Source: Glaciecola sp. HTCC2999
Lineage (GTDB): Bacteria > Pseudomonadota > Gammaproteobacteria > Enterobacterales > Alteromonadaceae
Assembly: GCA_949498985.1 (NCBI GenBank)
Contig: CATECQ010000032.1
Location: 1 to 46,347, forward strand
Length of the DNA stretch: 46,347 bases
Direction of reading: 5' to 3'
In this document: one piece after another, positions 8,434 through 16,621 of the stretch
How positions within the stretch are numbered: position 1 is the stretch's first letter
Layout of the letters: the number at the start of each line of letters is the position of its first letter
The notes under the pieces: generated by a model
What the model saw: only the letters and a program-made list of their open reading frames with translations
The model's database searches: none
What the model was told of the DNA's origin: nothing
Position numbers and translations under genes: made by a program

Positions 8434-9075
8434 TTATTTAGATTTGTACAATATTCGACCGTTTATATGCGGCGTGGAAACGTTTTCAATGAGATTAAAA
8501 CCACCATCGTCAAAAAATGATAAACATTTATCCAATGTGGCAAACACTGCGACGCCATTTGAATTTTCGTCTTCATCAATCACTTCATTGATTGCAGCTA
8601 ACAGGATATGACCAATACCTTGATCTTGTAATGCCGGTTGAACACCAATGAATGAAATCATATGACAATTTTTTTCAGGCAACTTCGTCCTTACAATTTT
8701 TTCTTTTTCTAAAAATTGTTTAGTACCTAAATAACCCGCCGTTAAAAGCATCTTTAAACGCCAATGCCAATAACGGCTATGCCCAAATTCTGGTTCGGGG
8801 TTTATCAAACAAGTAGTGGCAACTAGAGAGCCTTCTTTAAAGACACCAATAATGGGTTGTTTAGCTTCCCAAAATGTATTGAGTTCTTCTCGAATTGCAC
8901 CGCGCAATCGGACTTCATATCCCTCTTCTTCCTGGTCAAATATTTGACAGAATAAAGGATCATCATAATATGCATTATAGAGTATTGATGCCGCAACTTT
9001 GAGATCAGACGCCGATAAGTATCTGACTTCAAAGTCAAGTTCTTCCTTAATATTATCTACGGTAGTTGCTTGCAT
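8434..9075 (-). CDS. GNAT-family N-acetyltransferase
   Basis: A 213-residue protein with a GNAT fold. The acetyl-CoA-binding motif A is ISFIGVQPALQDQGIGHILL (about residues 141-160), with the V-x(4)-Q-x-x-G-I-G pattern. A C-terminal strand and loop (GVAVFATLDKCLSFFDDGGF) complete the core. The substrate cannot be told from the sequence. The N-terminal half (EVRYLSASDLKVAASILYNAYYDDPLF) is typical of small-molecule acetyltransferases. The ATG at 9073-9075 has GAGG a few bases upstream. The gene ends 28 bp before the GacA box, and its transcript would run toward the csrB-like RNA. I see no terminator between them. Confidence 0.85.
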   Translation of the reverse strand: MQATTVDNIKEELDFEVRYLSASDLKVAASILYNAYYDDPLFCQIFDQEEEGYEVRLRGAIREELNTFWEAKQPIIGVFKEGSLVATTCLINPEPEFGHSRYWHWRLKMLLTAGYLGTKQFLEKEKIVRTKLPEKNCHMISFIGVQPALQDQGIGHILLAAINEVIDEDENSNGVAVFATLDKCLSFFDDGGFNLIENVSTPHINGRILYKSK

Positions 9076-9179
9076 GATATGCCTCGCTCATTATTAACAA
9101 ACCATTTACAAATAGTGTAAACGATTAATGATAAATAGTAAGCAAAAAACTGTTAAATCTTGTTAATCGTCATTATTTT

Positions 9180-9560
9180 TTAGAGTGATTGTACGAAATT
9201 ATCTCCCCACCCAATAAGTTCACTATTGAAAAATACTAGAGGGGTACATTCATTTTTAGTTGTCACGCCATCACCGTCTTTTCTATGAGTTCGGTAATAC
9301 AAAATTTGATATGTATTATCCCCTCGTGTGATTAATTCATTAAAATCTGCCACTCCCATCTTATTAGTCACATCTAAATATTGGTGACCTAATTGCATTG
9401 CTTGTATGTGAGCACGATTATTTTTTTCTCTGACTTCCCAGCTGCTATGATTAGTATCACGTTGGAATTCGTCATCACCAATGGCGATGACACATCCACT
9501 TAAAGAGATCATTAATAAGGAAGCAAGTGATATTACTCGGATTTTTTGGAAAGTTTGCAT
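9180..9560 (-). CDS. DUF3192 family lipoprotein
   Basis: A 126-residue exported lipoprotein. Residues 1-22 form a signal peptide ending in the lipobox LSGC, so Cys23 would be lipidated and the protein anchored in the envelope. The mature part has the conserved NRAHIQAMQLGHQYLDV and TYQILYYRTHRKDGDGVTTKNECTPLVF segments, which I associate with DUF3192 in Shewanella and Vibrio. That small domain resembles the SmpA/BamE fold, but no role is established. AAGGAAC lies upstream of the ATG at 9558-9560. It appears monocistronic. Confidence 0.8.
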   Translation of the reverse strand: MQTFQKIRVISLASLLMISLSGCVIAIGDDEFQRDTNHSSWEVREKNNRAHIQAMQLGHQYLDVTNKMGVADFNELITRGDNTYQILYYRTHRKDGDGVTTKNECTPLVFFNSELIGWGDNFVQSL

Positions 9561-9717
9561 GTTGTAGTTCCTTTTTGTATTTTTATTATCATTACACAGA
9601 GTCTGTCCGTTATAATGAAAATGATTGAATAGTATTAATCAATCAAACCCTGTGCCAACATATAACCAATTGATAAATATAGATTTTATATTCACCCTCA
9701 ATATAACACTGGTCAAT

Positions 9718-9739
9718 ATAACCAAAATATAACCAAAAT
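9718..9739. repeat. Two tandem copies of ATAACCAAAAT
   Basis: An 11-bp unit occurs twice with no gap (9718-9728 and 9729-9739), directly before the start of the small coiled-coil gene. A related ATAACCAAT lies near 9662. It could be an operator, or chance in AT-rich sequence. Confidence 0.6.
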
Positions 9740-9747
9740 CACTAAGA

Positions 9748-10092
9748 ATGAATAAAATGGATAACTCAACAAAACAACGATTACTGACAATTTGTGCTGA
9801 ATTAGATGCAAAAAGCCTCCCTATTTCTGTCGGCTTAGTCAAAGCTAAAGCGAAACAGGCTATTCCGTTACCTAATATCGTCAACGTCATAAATGCATTC
9901 AAAGGGGGGGAACGAGCAGATACAATTGATACGTTACTACCACAGCAAACGGCTGAGCATTCAAAAGAAGACGTTAAGCCTATAACAATAGATGACTTAG
10001 CACGCCAAATAGCGATACAACAGACAGAAATCGATAGTTTACGAGTACAAGTATCAAAATTAACACAGGCTTTCAAAAAAATGAGTCAATGA
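9748..10092 (+). CDS. Unrecognised small protein, helical N-terminus and C-terminal coiled coil
   Basis: I do not recognise this 114-residue protein. Residues about 8-52 (KQRLLTICAELDAKSLPISV, then AKAKQAIPLPNIVNVINAFK) look like a small helical DNA-binding-type module, loosely reminiscent of KfrA N-termini. A polar linker follows. Residues about 78-112 (TIDDLARQIAIQQTEIDSLR, then VQVSKLTQAFKKM) have a heptad pattern suggesting a coiled coil. Start options are ATG 9748 and ATG 9757; neither has a strong Shine-Dalgarno. Its 3' end overlaps the end of syd on the opposite strand by 33 bp, so no terminator can fit between them. Regulation of its own promoter through the upstream repeats is speculation. 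Confidence 0.65.
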   Translation: MNKMDNSTKQRLLTICAELDAKSLPISVGLVKAKAKQAIPLPNIVNVINAFKGGERADTIDTLLPQQTAEHSKEDVKPITIDDLARQIAIQQTEIDSLRVQVSKLTQAFKKMSQ

Positions 10093-10578
10093 GGGGGAGA
10101 TTACCTCAGTAGGTTCCTTACCGACCGGCTCGAGCATGACTTCTCCGGTACTCATCAATACCGAAATTAGATAATTATCATTTTCGGGTAACCCTATAAA
10201 TAATGTGTCGGCTTGTTTCAAGCGCCGTTTCATTAATACGTGCCCAATCAAGTTTTCTTGTAAACGCTCAAAATCTTCTTCATTCCATGCTTGAAGTAAC
10301 GTAATTTTTCCTTGGTTGATCGTCACTTCTAAATGCTCAGCATAAAAAGCAGCATAAAATTCAAGCAAAGGTGCTGATAGGTCTAGGTCTAATGCTCGAC
10401 CAAATTCAGACATATCATCGACCGGTCGAGCAATCGGTGTCCAGGTAACCTCTTGACCTTCAGTAAGTGCCTCAATAGATTCATTGATGCATGGAGAGGG
10501 CCAAAGAGGGTCAAACTGTGTGGTTAACTTGACAGATTCAGTATACCTTGCCATAAATTTTTGCCATTCAGATTGCAT
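10060..10578 (-). CDS. syd: SecY-interacting protein Syd
   Basis: A cytoplasmic, membrane-associated protein that binds SecY and in E. coli helps proofread defective translocons. The 172-residue product keeps the family landmarks PSPCINES, the LLQAWNEEDFERLQENLIGH stretch and LMKRRLKQADTLFIG. I chose ATG at 10576-10578, with AAGAGG about 11 nt upstream. An in-frame GTG at 10588-10590 would add four residues but has no spaced Shine-Dalgarno. The last 33 bp are shared with the converging coiled-coil gene. Syd lies divergent to queF, as in E. coli, and on the far side of the region is the csrB-like RNA, again as in E. coli. Confidence 0.93.
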   Translation of the reverse strand: MQSEWQKFMARYTESVKLTTQFDPLWPSPCINESIEALTEGQEVTWTPIARPVDDMSEFGRALDLDLSAPLLEFYAAFYAEHLEVTINQGKITLLQAWNEEDFERLQENLIGHVLMKRRLKQADTLFIGLPENDNYLISVLMSTGEVMLEPVGKEPTEVISPSLTHFFESLC

Positions 10579-10643
10579 AAAGACAGACACCTCTTAGAAG
10601 AATTGGGTAAAATAGTGAGATTATTCATTACTGTATTTCATGT

Positions 10644-11486
10644 ATGTCTCAAGATTATCATAATAACCCACAATTAGCCGGTCTCGCATTAGGTAAATCA
10701 GTCACTTATTCTGACCATTATGACGTCAGTTTATTACAGCCAGTACCCAGAGCTTTAAACCGTAATATGATTGGTTTGACTAATGAACTACCATTTTCAG
10801 GGAATGATATTTGGAACGGATATGAATTATCATGGTTAAATGCTAAGGGCATGCCTCAAGTCGCCATTTTACGCTGTACCGTTGCCTATGACAGTATCAA
10901 TATCATTGAATCTAAATCGTTTAAACTGTACCTAAATAGTTTTAATAATTCGCGCTTTGATTCAATAGAGAGAGTAAAATCCGTCTTAACCACTGATTTA
11001 AGTCAATGTGCACAAGGCACTGTTACTGTCGATATTATTCCAAATTGTGAATTTAACCATCAGCAATTACATATCCCTAAAGGGACATTACTTGATACAT
11101 TGGATTTATCATTTGATGAATATGTGGTTTCACCCAATTTACTTCAAGCTAATGATCGTGAGATCGTTCAAGAATTTTTATACTCTAACCTACTCAAATC
11201 CAATTGCTTGATCACGAATCAACCAGACTGGGCGAGTGTTTTCATCAAATATACAGGTCCCAGAATTGATCATGAATCGCTGTTGCGTTATCTCATTTCG
11301 TTTCGACAACATAATGAATTTCATGAACAGTGTGTCGAGCGAATATTTTGTGACCTTATGCACAATTGCCGTTGCGAACAGTTAACAGTATTAGCTAGAT
11401 ATACTCGTCGTGGTGGATTAGATATCAATCCATTTAGAAGTAATTTTGAATCTCCTTATCCTGATTGGCGTTTAATACGTCAATAA
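10644..11486 (+). CDS. queF: NADPH-dependent 7-cyano-7-deazaguanine reductase (long form)
   Basis: Reduces preQ0 to preQ1 in queuosine biosynthesis. At 280 residues it is the two-domain (YqcD-type) QueF. The substrate-binding motif ESKSFKLYLNSFNNSRF is at 89-105. The catalytic Cys is C188 in LLKSNCLITNQPDWASV. The C-terminal half has the H-x-x-C-V-E-R-I-F pattern (EFHEQCVERIFCDL) and YTRRGGLDINPFRS. The ATG at 10644 matches the family start. It is divergently transcribed from syd, with only 65 bp between the two start codons. A weak 5-bp hairpin with a T-run follows at 11511-11531. Confidence 0.96.
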   Translation: MSQDYHNNPQLAGLALGKSVTYSDHYDVSLLQPVPRALNRNMIGLTNELPFSGNDIWNGYELSWLNAKGMPQVAILRCTVAYDSINIIESKSFKLYLNSFNNSRFDSIERVKSVLTTDLSQCAQGTVTVDIIPNCEFNHQQLHIPKGTLLDTLDLSFDEYVVSPNLLQANDREIVQEFLYSNLLKSNCLITNQPDWASVFIKYTGPRIDHESLLRYLISFRQHNEFHEQCVERIFCDLMHNCRCEQLTVLARYTRRGGLDINPFRSNFESPYPDWRLIRQ

Positions 11487-11592
11487 ATATAATCAAGCGA
11501 TATAACCGGTATTCATTTGCTGAATTTTTTATATCTATAATTACCTAGTGAATTAGGTGCTATTCAGCTAAAATATTGGGGTTATTTTATCG

Positions 11593-11620
11593 TTGAAAAA
11601 TTGTATTGATACGGTAAATA
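11593..11620 (+). promoter_or_regulatory. Candidate promoter of the isocitrate dehydrogenase gene
   Basis: TTGAAA (11593-11598) and TAAATA (11615-11620), spaced 16 bp, lie 25 bp before the start codon. The region is AT-rich, so this is a weak call. Confidence 0.35.
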
Positions 11621-11645
11621 TTTATTTTAATTAAAGGATTTTTAA

Positions 11646-12653
11646 ATGACTCAACAACGTATTACTGTCATCCGTGGTGATGGTATCGGTCCAGACATTA
11701 TCGATTCGGCCACTCAAATACTAGACAAAGTAGGTTGTAACTTTGCTTATGACTATGCGGATGCTGGTCTAATGGCACTTGAAAATCACGGTGAACTTTT
11801 ACCAGAAGACACCTTATCACTTATCAAGAAAAATGGTGTCGCGTTAAAGGGGCCTTTAACGACTCCAGTAGGTGAAGGATTTACTTCAATCAATGTGAGC
11901 TTACGTAAACAATTTCAACTATACGCGAATGTTAGACCCGTTTTATCATTTAACGGTACTAAAGCACGTTATGAAAATATAGATATCATTACCGTTCGTG
12001 AAAATACCCAAGGTATGTATTCTGGCCTTGGGCAAATTGTCTCCGACGATGGTGAAGAAGCGGAAGCTAAAAGTAAAATCACACGTGAAGGCGCAGAAAA
12101 AATTGTCGTATTTGCCTATGAGTTAGCTCGCCGTGAAGGACGAAAAAAAGTAACTGCTGTGCACAAAGCGAATATTCTTAAGTCAACCTCAGGTTTATTC
12201 TTAAAAGTCGCACGAGAAGTTGGCGAACGTTATCCTGATATCGAATCAGCTGAAATGATTGTTGATAATGCTTGTATGCAATTAGTGATGAACCCACATC
12301 AATTTGATGTCATGGTGACCACTAATTTATTTGGTGATATTTTATCGGATCTATGTGCCGGCCTAGTCGGTGGCTTAGGTATGGCGCCAGGTGCAAATAT
12401 TGGTGGTGATTGTGCAATATTTGAAGCTGTACATGGTTCAGCACCTGATATTGCAGGCATGAATTTGGCTAATCCTACTTCGGTGATATTGGCTTCTATC
12501 CAAATGCTTGAGTACCTTGAAATGGGTGACAAAGCAGAGAAGATTCGTGCAGCACTTAAAGATGTCATTGAATCAGGCGACCGCACAACGAAAGACCTTG
12601 GTGGTGTTCATGGTACTACCGATTTCACTGAAGCAATGTTAGAACGTCTATAA
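11646..12653 (+). CDS. NAD-dependent isocitrate dehydrogenase (IDH3-like)
   Basis: Oxidative decarboxylation of isocitrate to 2-oxoglutarate in the TCA cycle. The 335-residue protein belongs to the beta-decarboxylating dehydrogenases: IRGDGIGPDI near the N-terminus, RENTQGMYSGLG (118-129), and the metal-binding DNACMQLVMNP and NLFGDILSDL. The segment [13 protein letters not shown] carries D268-I269 where NADP enzymes such as E. coli Icd have Lys-Tyr. From known specificity determinants this predicts NAD use. LeuB at 35845 is a paralogue but has [10 protein letters not shown] and a longer N-terminus, so confusion is unlikely. AAAGGA precedes the ATG by a short spacer. A strong terminator follows. 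Confidence 0.92.
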   Translation: MTQQRITVIRGDGIGPDIIDSATQILDKVGCNFAYDYADAGLMALENHGELLPEDTLSLIKKNGVALKGPLTTPVGEGFTSINVSLRKQFQLYANVRPVLSFNGTKARYENIDIITVRENTQGMYSGLGQIVSDDGEEAEAKSKITREGAEKIVVFAYELARREGRKKVTAVHKANILKSTSGLFLKVAREVGERYPDIESAEMIVDNACMQLVMNPHQFDVMVTTNLFGDILSDLCAGLVGGLGMAPGANIGGDCAIFEAVHGSAPDIAGMNLANPTSVILASIQMLEYLEMGDKAEKIRAALKDVIESGDRTTKDLGGVHGTTDFTEAMLERL

Positions 12654-12678
12654 AACCATTCATCTAATGAATACGATT

Positions 12679-12720
12679 AAGCCAATGATTCTATAATAGA
12701 ACATTGGCTTTTTTATTTTT
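12679..12720 (+). terminator. Intrinsic terminator after isocitrate dehydrogenase
   Basis: AAGCCAATG (12679-12687) pairs with CATTGGCTT (12702-12710), with an inner TTCTA/TAGAA helix, followed by a long T-rich tail. Confidence 0.9.
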
Positions 12721-12860
12721 TAGACATTTCCAAGACTGAACATTGGACGAGTTTTATAGGGTATTTGTAAAACCTATACCACCGCTTTAAATAGCATAAT
12801 TATACTCTTAGTATGTGAAGCAATGAAGCTGAGCATAATTTATTTACTAGGAGTTACATC

Positions 12861-13217
12861 ATGAATTTACATCACTTTTTAACACACTTACTTTATGTCG
12901 CAGCTTTTATTGCATCGCTTGCGCTGTCCATATCTTTTTCGGCTACCACACAGGCTGGTGAAATGATGCAAAATGGCCAAGAATTAGAAAGCCAATTAAT
13001 GTTAAAAGCTCATCCAACCCAATATGATTTAAATTTAGCAACCGTTAAAGAACTTGCTTCGATTAAAGGTATAGGGCTAAAAAAAGCACAAGCCATAGTC
13101 ACCTACAGAGAAGCAAATGGAGATTTTGAAAACCTCGAACAAATAAAAAATGTTAAAGGCCTTGGGAATAAACTTCTACAAAAATTAACACCTTTTTTAG
13201 TCGTTAATTCTCAGTAG
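12861..13217 (+). CDS. ComEA-family helix-hairpin-helix protein, exported
   Basis: A 118-residue protein with an N-terminal signal peptide (hydrophobic residues about 9-27, cleavage probably near TTQAGE) and a C-terminal pair of helix-hairpin-helix motifs. The domain reads YDLNLATVKELASIKGIG, then KKAQAIVTYREANGDFENLE, then QIKNVKGLGNKLLQKL. ComEA-type proteins bind double-stranded DNA without sequence specificity in the periplasm and help pull it in during natural transformation. Short stand-alone versions are widespread in gammaproteobacteria, so competence cannot be inferred from this gene alone. The TAGGAG Shine-Dalgarno is well placed before the ATG. It is flanked by terminators and probably monocistronic. 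Confidence 0.88.
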   Translation: MNLHHFLTHLLYVAAFIASLALSISFSATTQAGEMMQNGQELESQLMLKAHPTQYDLNLATVKELASIKGIGLKKAQAIVTYREANGDFENLEQIKNVKGLGNKLLQKLTPFLVVNSQ

Positions 13218-13235
13218 AAGCAAATACCATAAAAA

Positions 13236-13278
13236 TAAAAAAGCCCTCAACAGCGTTATTTCTGTCAAGGGCTTTAAT
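13236..13278. terminator. Terminator between the ComEA-like gene and galU
   Basis: AAAGCCCT and AGGGCTTT arms enclose a second ACAG/CTGT helix. On the minus strand the stem is followed by TTTTTTATTTTTA, so it is a strong galU terminator. The plus-strand T-run is short. Confidence 0.85.
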
Positions 13279-13306
13279 TTCATCATTGGGTATTAAGGAT
13301 CCTTTA

Positions 13307-14200
13307 TTAACCTTTAATATCCTTAATATATTGTTGAAATGCTTCACCTAATTCAGGATGTCTTAACGCAAACTCAACATTGGCTTTCATGTAGCCAAGT
13401 TTAGAACCACAATCATGACTTTTGCCTTTCATGTAATATGCGTCTACTTGTTCAATATTCATTAATGAAGCGATGGCATCTGTTAATTGAATTTCACCTC
13501 CAGCACCCGGCGGAGTAATTGCAAGCAGATCCCAAATTTTCTCAGATAATACGTATCGACCGACGACAGCTAAATTAGAAGGCGCTTCATCTTGTTCTGG
13601 CTTTTCTACCATGGCATGAATTTTAGCAGACTCACCTGAGCCTATTTTGGCGCCATCTAAATCTACCACACCAAATTTACTGACATCTTTTTCAGGAACC
13701 TCTTCCACTAATACTTGAGATACTCTAGAGGTATTAAATCTCGAGACCATATCAGCTAAGTTATCTTTTTTAAGGTTACTAGCGGCATCATCCATAATTA
13801 CGTCAGGTAAGACAACTGCAAAAGGCGCATCACCCACAACCGGATGAGCACACATAATCGCGTGCCCTAAACCATTAGCCACCCCTTGTCGCACCTGAAT
13901 GATCGTCACGCCTTTTGGCACAATGGATTGAACTTCTTCTAATAATTGGCGTTTAACACGCTTTTCAAGCGTTGATTCGAGCTCGTATGAAGTATCAAAA
14001 TGGTTTTCTATACTGTTTTTAGATGCGTGTGTCACTAACACAATTTCTTTGATACCTGCAGCCACACATTCATTAACCACGTATTGAATGAGAGGCTTAT
14101 CTACCACAGGTAACATTTCTTTGGGAATCGCTTTAGTGGCAGGCAGCATTCTGGTACCTAATCCTGCAACAGGTATAACTGCCTTTGTAACTTGGCTCAT
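13307..14200 (-). CDS. galU: UTP-glucose-1-phosphate uridylyltransferase
   Basis: Makes UDP-glucose from UTP and glucose-1-phosphate, supplying surface polysaccharide synthesis and GalE. The 297-residue protein shows the nucleotidyltransferase signature [20 protein letters not shown] (residues 8-27) followed by [28 protein letters not shown] is the metal-binding strand, [10 protein letters not shown] lies further on, and [17 protein letters not shown] is near the C-terminus. AAGGAT lies upstream of the ATG at 14198-14200. It is transcribed alone, toward a strong terminator. galE, which acts on its product, lies about 2.4 kb away on the other strand. Confidence 0.96.
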   Translation of the reverse strand: MSQVTKAVIPVAGLGTRMLPATKAIPKEMLPVVDKPLIQYVVNECVAAGIKEIVLVTHASKNSIENHFDTSYELESTLEKRVKRQLLEEVQSIVPKGVTIIQVRQGVANGLGHAIMCAHPVVGDAPFAVVLPDVIMDDAASNLKKDNLADMVSRFNTSRVSQVLVEEVPEKDVSKFGVVDLDGAKIGSGESAKIHAMVEKPEQDEAPSNLAVVGRYVLSEKIWDLLAITPPGAGGEIQLTDAIASLMNIEQVDAYYMKGKSHDCGSKLGYMKANVEFALRHPELGEAFQQYIKDIKG

Positions 14201-14524
14201 AAATTTTATCCTTAATTAATAATCTATCACCGATGTCATAATGTAAACATTCTACTTATGTCAGGTTCATATAAATTACGTCCATTATATATTGCTTATT
14301 CAAAGTAGTGACTAACGCATCGGGACATAATGTTCTGCATGTTTCATGCCTATTATTCAGCTAATGACGTACAAGATAACTCTAATACCCATTAATCACT
14401 TAAAAAAAGTTTATCACTTTCCTAGATAAATCACCATTAAGGTATTCGATACGAAGAGAAATATTTGAGTATAAGGCAATCACAATAGATTTAATTTGTG
14501 ACCTAATGATAGGGGCTAAGACAT

Positions 14525-14553
14525 TTGTACTATGCACTTTCATGGGGTAACAT
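14525..14553 (+). promoter_or_regulatory. Candidate promoter of the peptide transporter gene
   Basis: TTGTAC (14525-14530) and TAACAT (14548-14553) are spaced 17 bp, within the 411-bp gap between galU and the transporter gene. Apart from this and the galU upstream region I see no other feature in 14201-14611: no convincing ORF, and no CRP-like palindrome with both halves. Confidence 0.35.
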
Positions 14554-14611
14554 GTTTCGCTCTAAAAAGACCTTTTATTCATAAAAATAACATATAGTCT
14601 TAGGAATAATA

Positions 14612-16129
14612 ATGACAACAAATACAAACGACACTGGCTTTTTCGGCCATCCTCGCGGATTGAAAACCCTCTTTATGACGGAAATGTGGGAACGCATGAG
14701 TTATTACGGCATGCGTGCATTGTTAGTGCTTTATATGACACTCTCACTTCAAGAAGGCGGGTTAGGCATTACAGTTGCATCTGCAGGTGCTATCTATGGA
14801 CTCTACACGGGTGCAGTTTATTTTATGGGATTACCTGGTGGATGGTTAGCCGATCGCTTAATTGGTGGACAGAAAGCGGTTTGGTATGGCGGGATCATCA
14901 TCATGATTGGCCATATCATTCTAGCTATCCCTGCCACTTCCACCTTTTATATTGGTTTAATATTTGTTGTTTTAGGTACCGGATTACTCAAACCTAATAT
15001 TGGTGCTATTGTTGGCCAACTATATGCCCCAGAAGACCAGCGCCGTGATAGTGGTTATACCCTCTATTATATGGGGATTAACATTGGTGCCGTTATCGGG
15101 TATACCGTATGCGGTTATCTGCAAGTCAATATGGGCTATCACTGGGCCTTCGGTGCTGCAGCAATCGGTATGGCAATTGGACTCGTACAATATAAAATGA
15201 CGTTAAGTAATTTAGGCGAAGTTGCAGCCGCTCCGACGCAACCACTTACGGCTGCGGGACAAAAAATGTCTTGGAACGTCATCGTCGCATTTTTGATTGT
15301 TGTCGCGGTGATGACATTTGCTATCTACAACGGCTTTATTACTTTTGACCCGGTACCAGTGGCAAAAGCCGTTGCTTTAATATTCTGCTTAATCTTTTTA
15401 GGGTACTTTGGCGCAATTTATTTTAAAGGTAACTTGAATCAAAATGAGAAAAAAGGCATGTGGGCTTTGTTTCTTATCTGTATTGCATCAGCATGTTTTT
15501 GGGCTGGATTTGAGCAAGCAGGCTCGTCACTGAATTTATTTGGTCGAGATTATACTGATAGAATAATCGGTACATTTGAGATCCCTACAGCTTGGTTCCA
15601 ATCAGCTAACTCTTTCTTCATTGTTATCTTATCTCCGTTCTTTGCGGCGCTGTGGATAAATTTAGCAAAAAAAATGATCACGCCAAGCTACTCGGTTAAA
15701 TGCGCATTAGGTCTGATTATAATGGCGACTGGCTTTATTGTTATGTTTTTCGCTGCACAATATGCTGCATCGGGTCTGAAGGTTGCACCTTATTGGTTAA
15801 TCGCGACGTATTTTTTGCATACTGTTGGTGAATTATGTTTAAGTCCTGTAGCTCTAAGTGCAGTATCAAAATTATCACCACGTCGTTTTGCTGGCCAAAT
15901 GATGGGAGTTTTCGTTCTAACCTATTCCATTGGTAATGTTATTGCTGGCTTACTTGCGGGTAATTTTGACCCAGAAAACTTAGATCAAATGCCAAATCTT
16001 TATTTACAGATTAGCTTGTTTGGCATCTCAGTCGGTATTATTTTAGTTTTATTAAGCTTTAAAACGAAGTACTGGGAAAAATCAGCTGAATCAGCTGCGC
16101 AAGAAGCTGAGCAATCTGCAAAAGCGTAA
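14612..16129 (+). CDS. POT/PTR-family proton-dependent oligopeptide transporter
   Basis: A 505-residue inner-membrane protein that imports di- and tripeptides with protons. The family signature E-x-x-E-R-x-x-Y-Y-G appears as EMWERMSYYGMRALLVLYMT (residues about 26-45). The second signature is the segment VLGTGLLKPNIGAIVGQLY with the following DSGYTLYYMGINIGA. A conserved Glu lies in FLHTVGELCLSPVALS. About 12-14 hydrophobic segments are visible. The TAGGAATAATAATG start is clear. The specific substrate range cannot be read, so DtpA/DtpB naming is not assigned. A terminator follows at 16151-16188. Confidence 0.92.
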   Translation: MTTNTNDTGFFGHPRGLKTLFMTEMWERMSYYGMRALLVLYMTLSLQEGGLGITVASAGAIYGLYTGAVYFMGLPGGWLADRLIGGQKAVWYGGIIIMIGHIILAIPATSTFYIGLIFVVLGTGLLKPNIGAIVGQLYAPEDQRRDSGYTLYYMGINIGAVIGYTVCGYLQVNMGYHWAFGAAAIGMAIGLVQYKMTLSNLGEVAAAPTQPLTAAGQKMSWNVIVAFLIVVAVMTFAIYNGFITFDPVPVAKAVALIFCLIFLGYFGAIYFKGNLNQNEKKGMWALFLICIASACFWAGFEQAGSSLNLFGRDYTDRIIGTFEIPTAWFQSANSFFIVILSPFFAALWINLAKKMITPSYSVKCALGLIIMATGFIVMFFAAQYAASGLKVAPYWLIATYFLHTVGELCLSPVALSAVSKLSPRRFAGQMMGVFVLTYSIGNVIAGLLAGNFDPENLDQMPNLYLQISLFGISVGIILVLLSFKTKYWEKSAESAAQEAEQSAKA

Positions 16130-16150
16130 CTTTCTCGCTAGATAGAATAC

Positions 16151-16188
16151 AACCGACACGCTGACTCAGTTAGCTGTCGGTTTTTTAT
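16151..16188 (+). terminator. Intrinsic terminator of the peptide transporter gene
   Basis: AACCGACA pairs with TGTCGGTT, with an inner GCT/AGC pairing, followed by a run of Ts. Confidence 0.9.
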
Positions 16189-16310
16189 TATTTAGGTATT
16201 AATCCTGCCATCATTTATGTACAAATTGAATGTCTGACTAGGCAAGATTAGGGTTCTTCTGTATCATCAAATTTATTGTAAACTCTTTTGTTCTATGGCC
16301 AATTGTCTCT

Positions 16311-16610
16311 ATGAAACTTTATTTTTCAACTAAGCAAATTCCTGAATTACAAGATGTTCCACTGACGGAGAGGATCCAGTTACTTGAAACAGCCACGACA
16401 AAATTAACGATTCCTGAAAAAACGCTATTAAACATTTTAAAGTTGTGTGTCATAGCGCCATTTTTCATATTATTACTCAGGGTCGTCAATGATTGGACAT
16501 CATTATTATGGGCAGGCTTGATTTTATTACTTTATCCTTTGCTCGTCAGGCCGATACAATTTTCAATAAGCGCAAAATATTTGTTGCCACCCGAAAAACC
16601 TAACGATTAA
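16311..16610 (+). CDS. Small two-helix membrane protein, DUF6170-like
   Basis: A 99-residue protein. The first 40 residues are soluble (KLYFSTKQIPELQDVPLTER). Two closely spaced hydrophobic helices follow (about 43-58, LKLCVIAPFFILLLRV, and about 66-80, LLWAGLILLLYPLLV). A short cytosolic tail contains LPPEKPND. I associate the F-S-T-x-Q-I-P-E-L opening with DUF6170 proteins of Shewanella and relatives; this is recall, not a search. Function is unknown. It ends 11 bp before galE and is probably co-transcribed with it. No obvious promoter was found in 16189-16310. Confidence 0.65.
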   Translation: MKLYFSTKQIPELQDVPLTERIQLLETATTKLTIPEKTLLNILKLCVIAPFFILLLRVVNDWTSLLWAGLILLLYPLLVRPIQFSISAKYLLPPEKPND

Positions 16611-16621
16611 GGAAAATCCTA

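Noticed and set aside
8345-8611. Plus-strand open frame of 88 codons
   Set aside because: Mostly antisense to the GNAT gene and runs through the GacA box; no start signal.
11511-11531. ATTCA/TGAAT hairpin with T-run as queF terminator
   Set aside because: Only a 5-bp AT-rich stem; kept as a remark, not a feature.
14201-14611. Possible CRP or other operator before the peptide transporter
   Set aside because: Only single half-sites such as TGTGA were found, without the matching half at proper spacing.
14686-15200. Open frames in other phases inside the peptide transporter gene
   Set aside because: Shadows of a strongly supported membrane protein gene.
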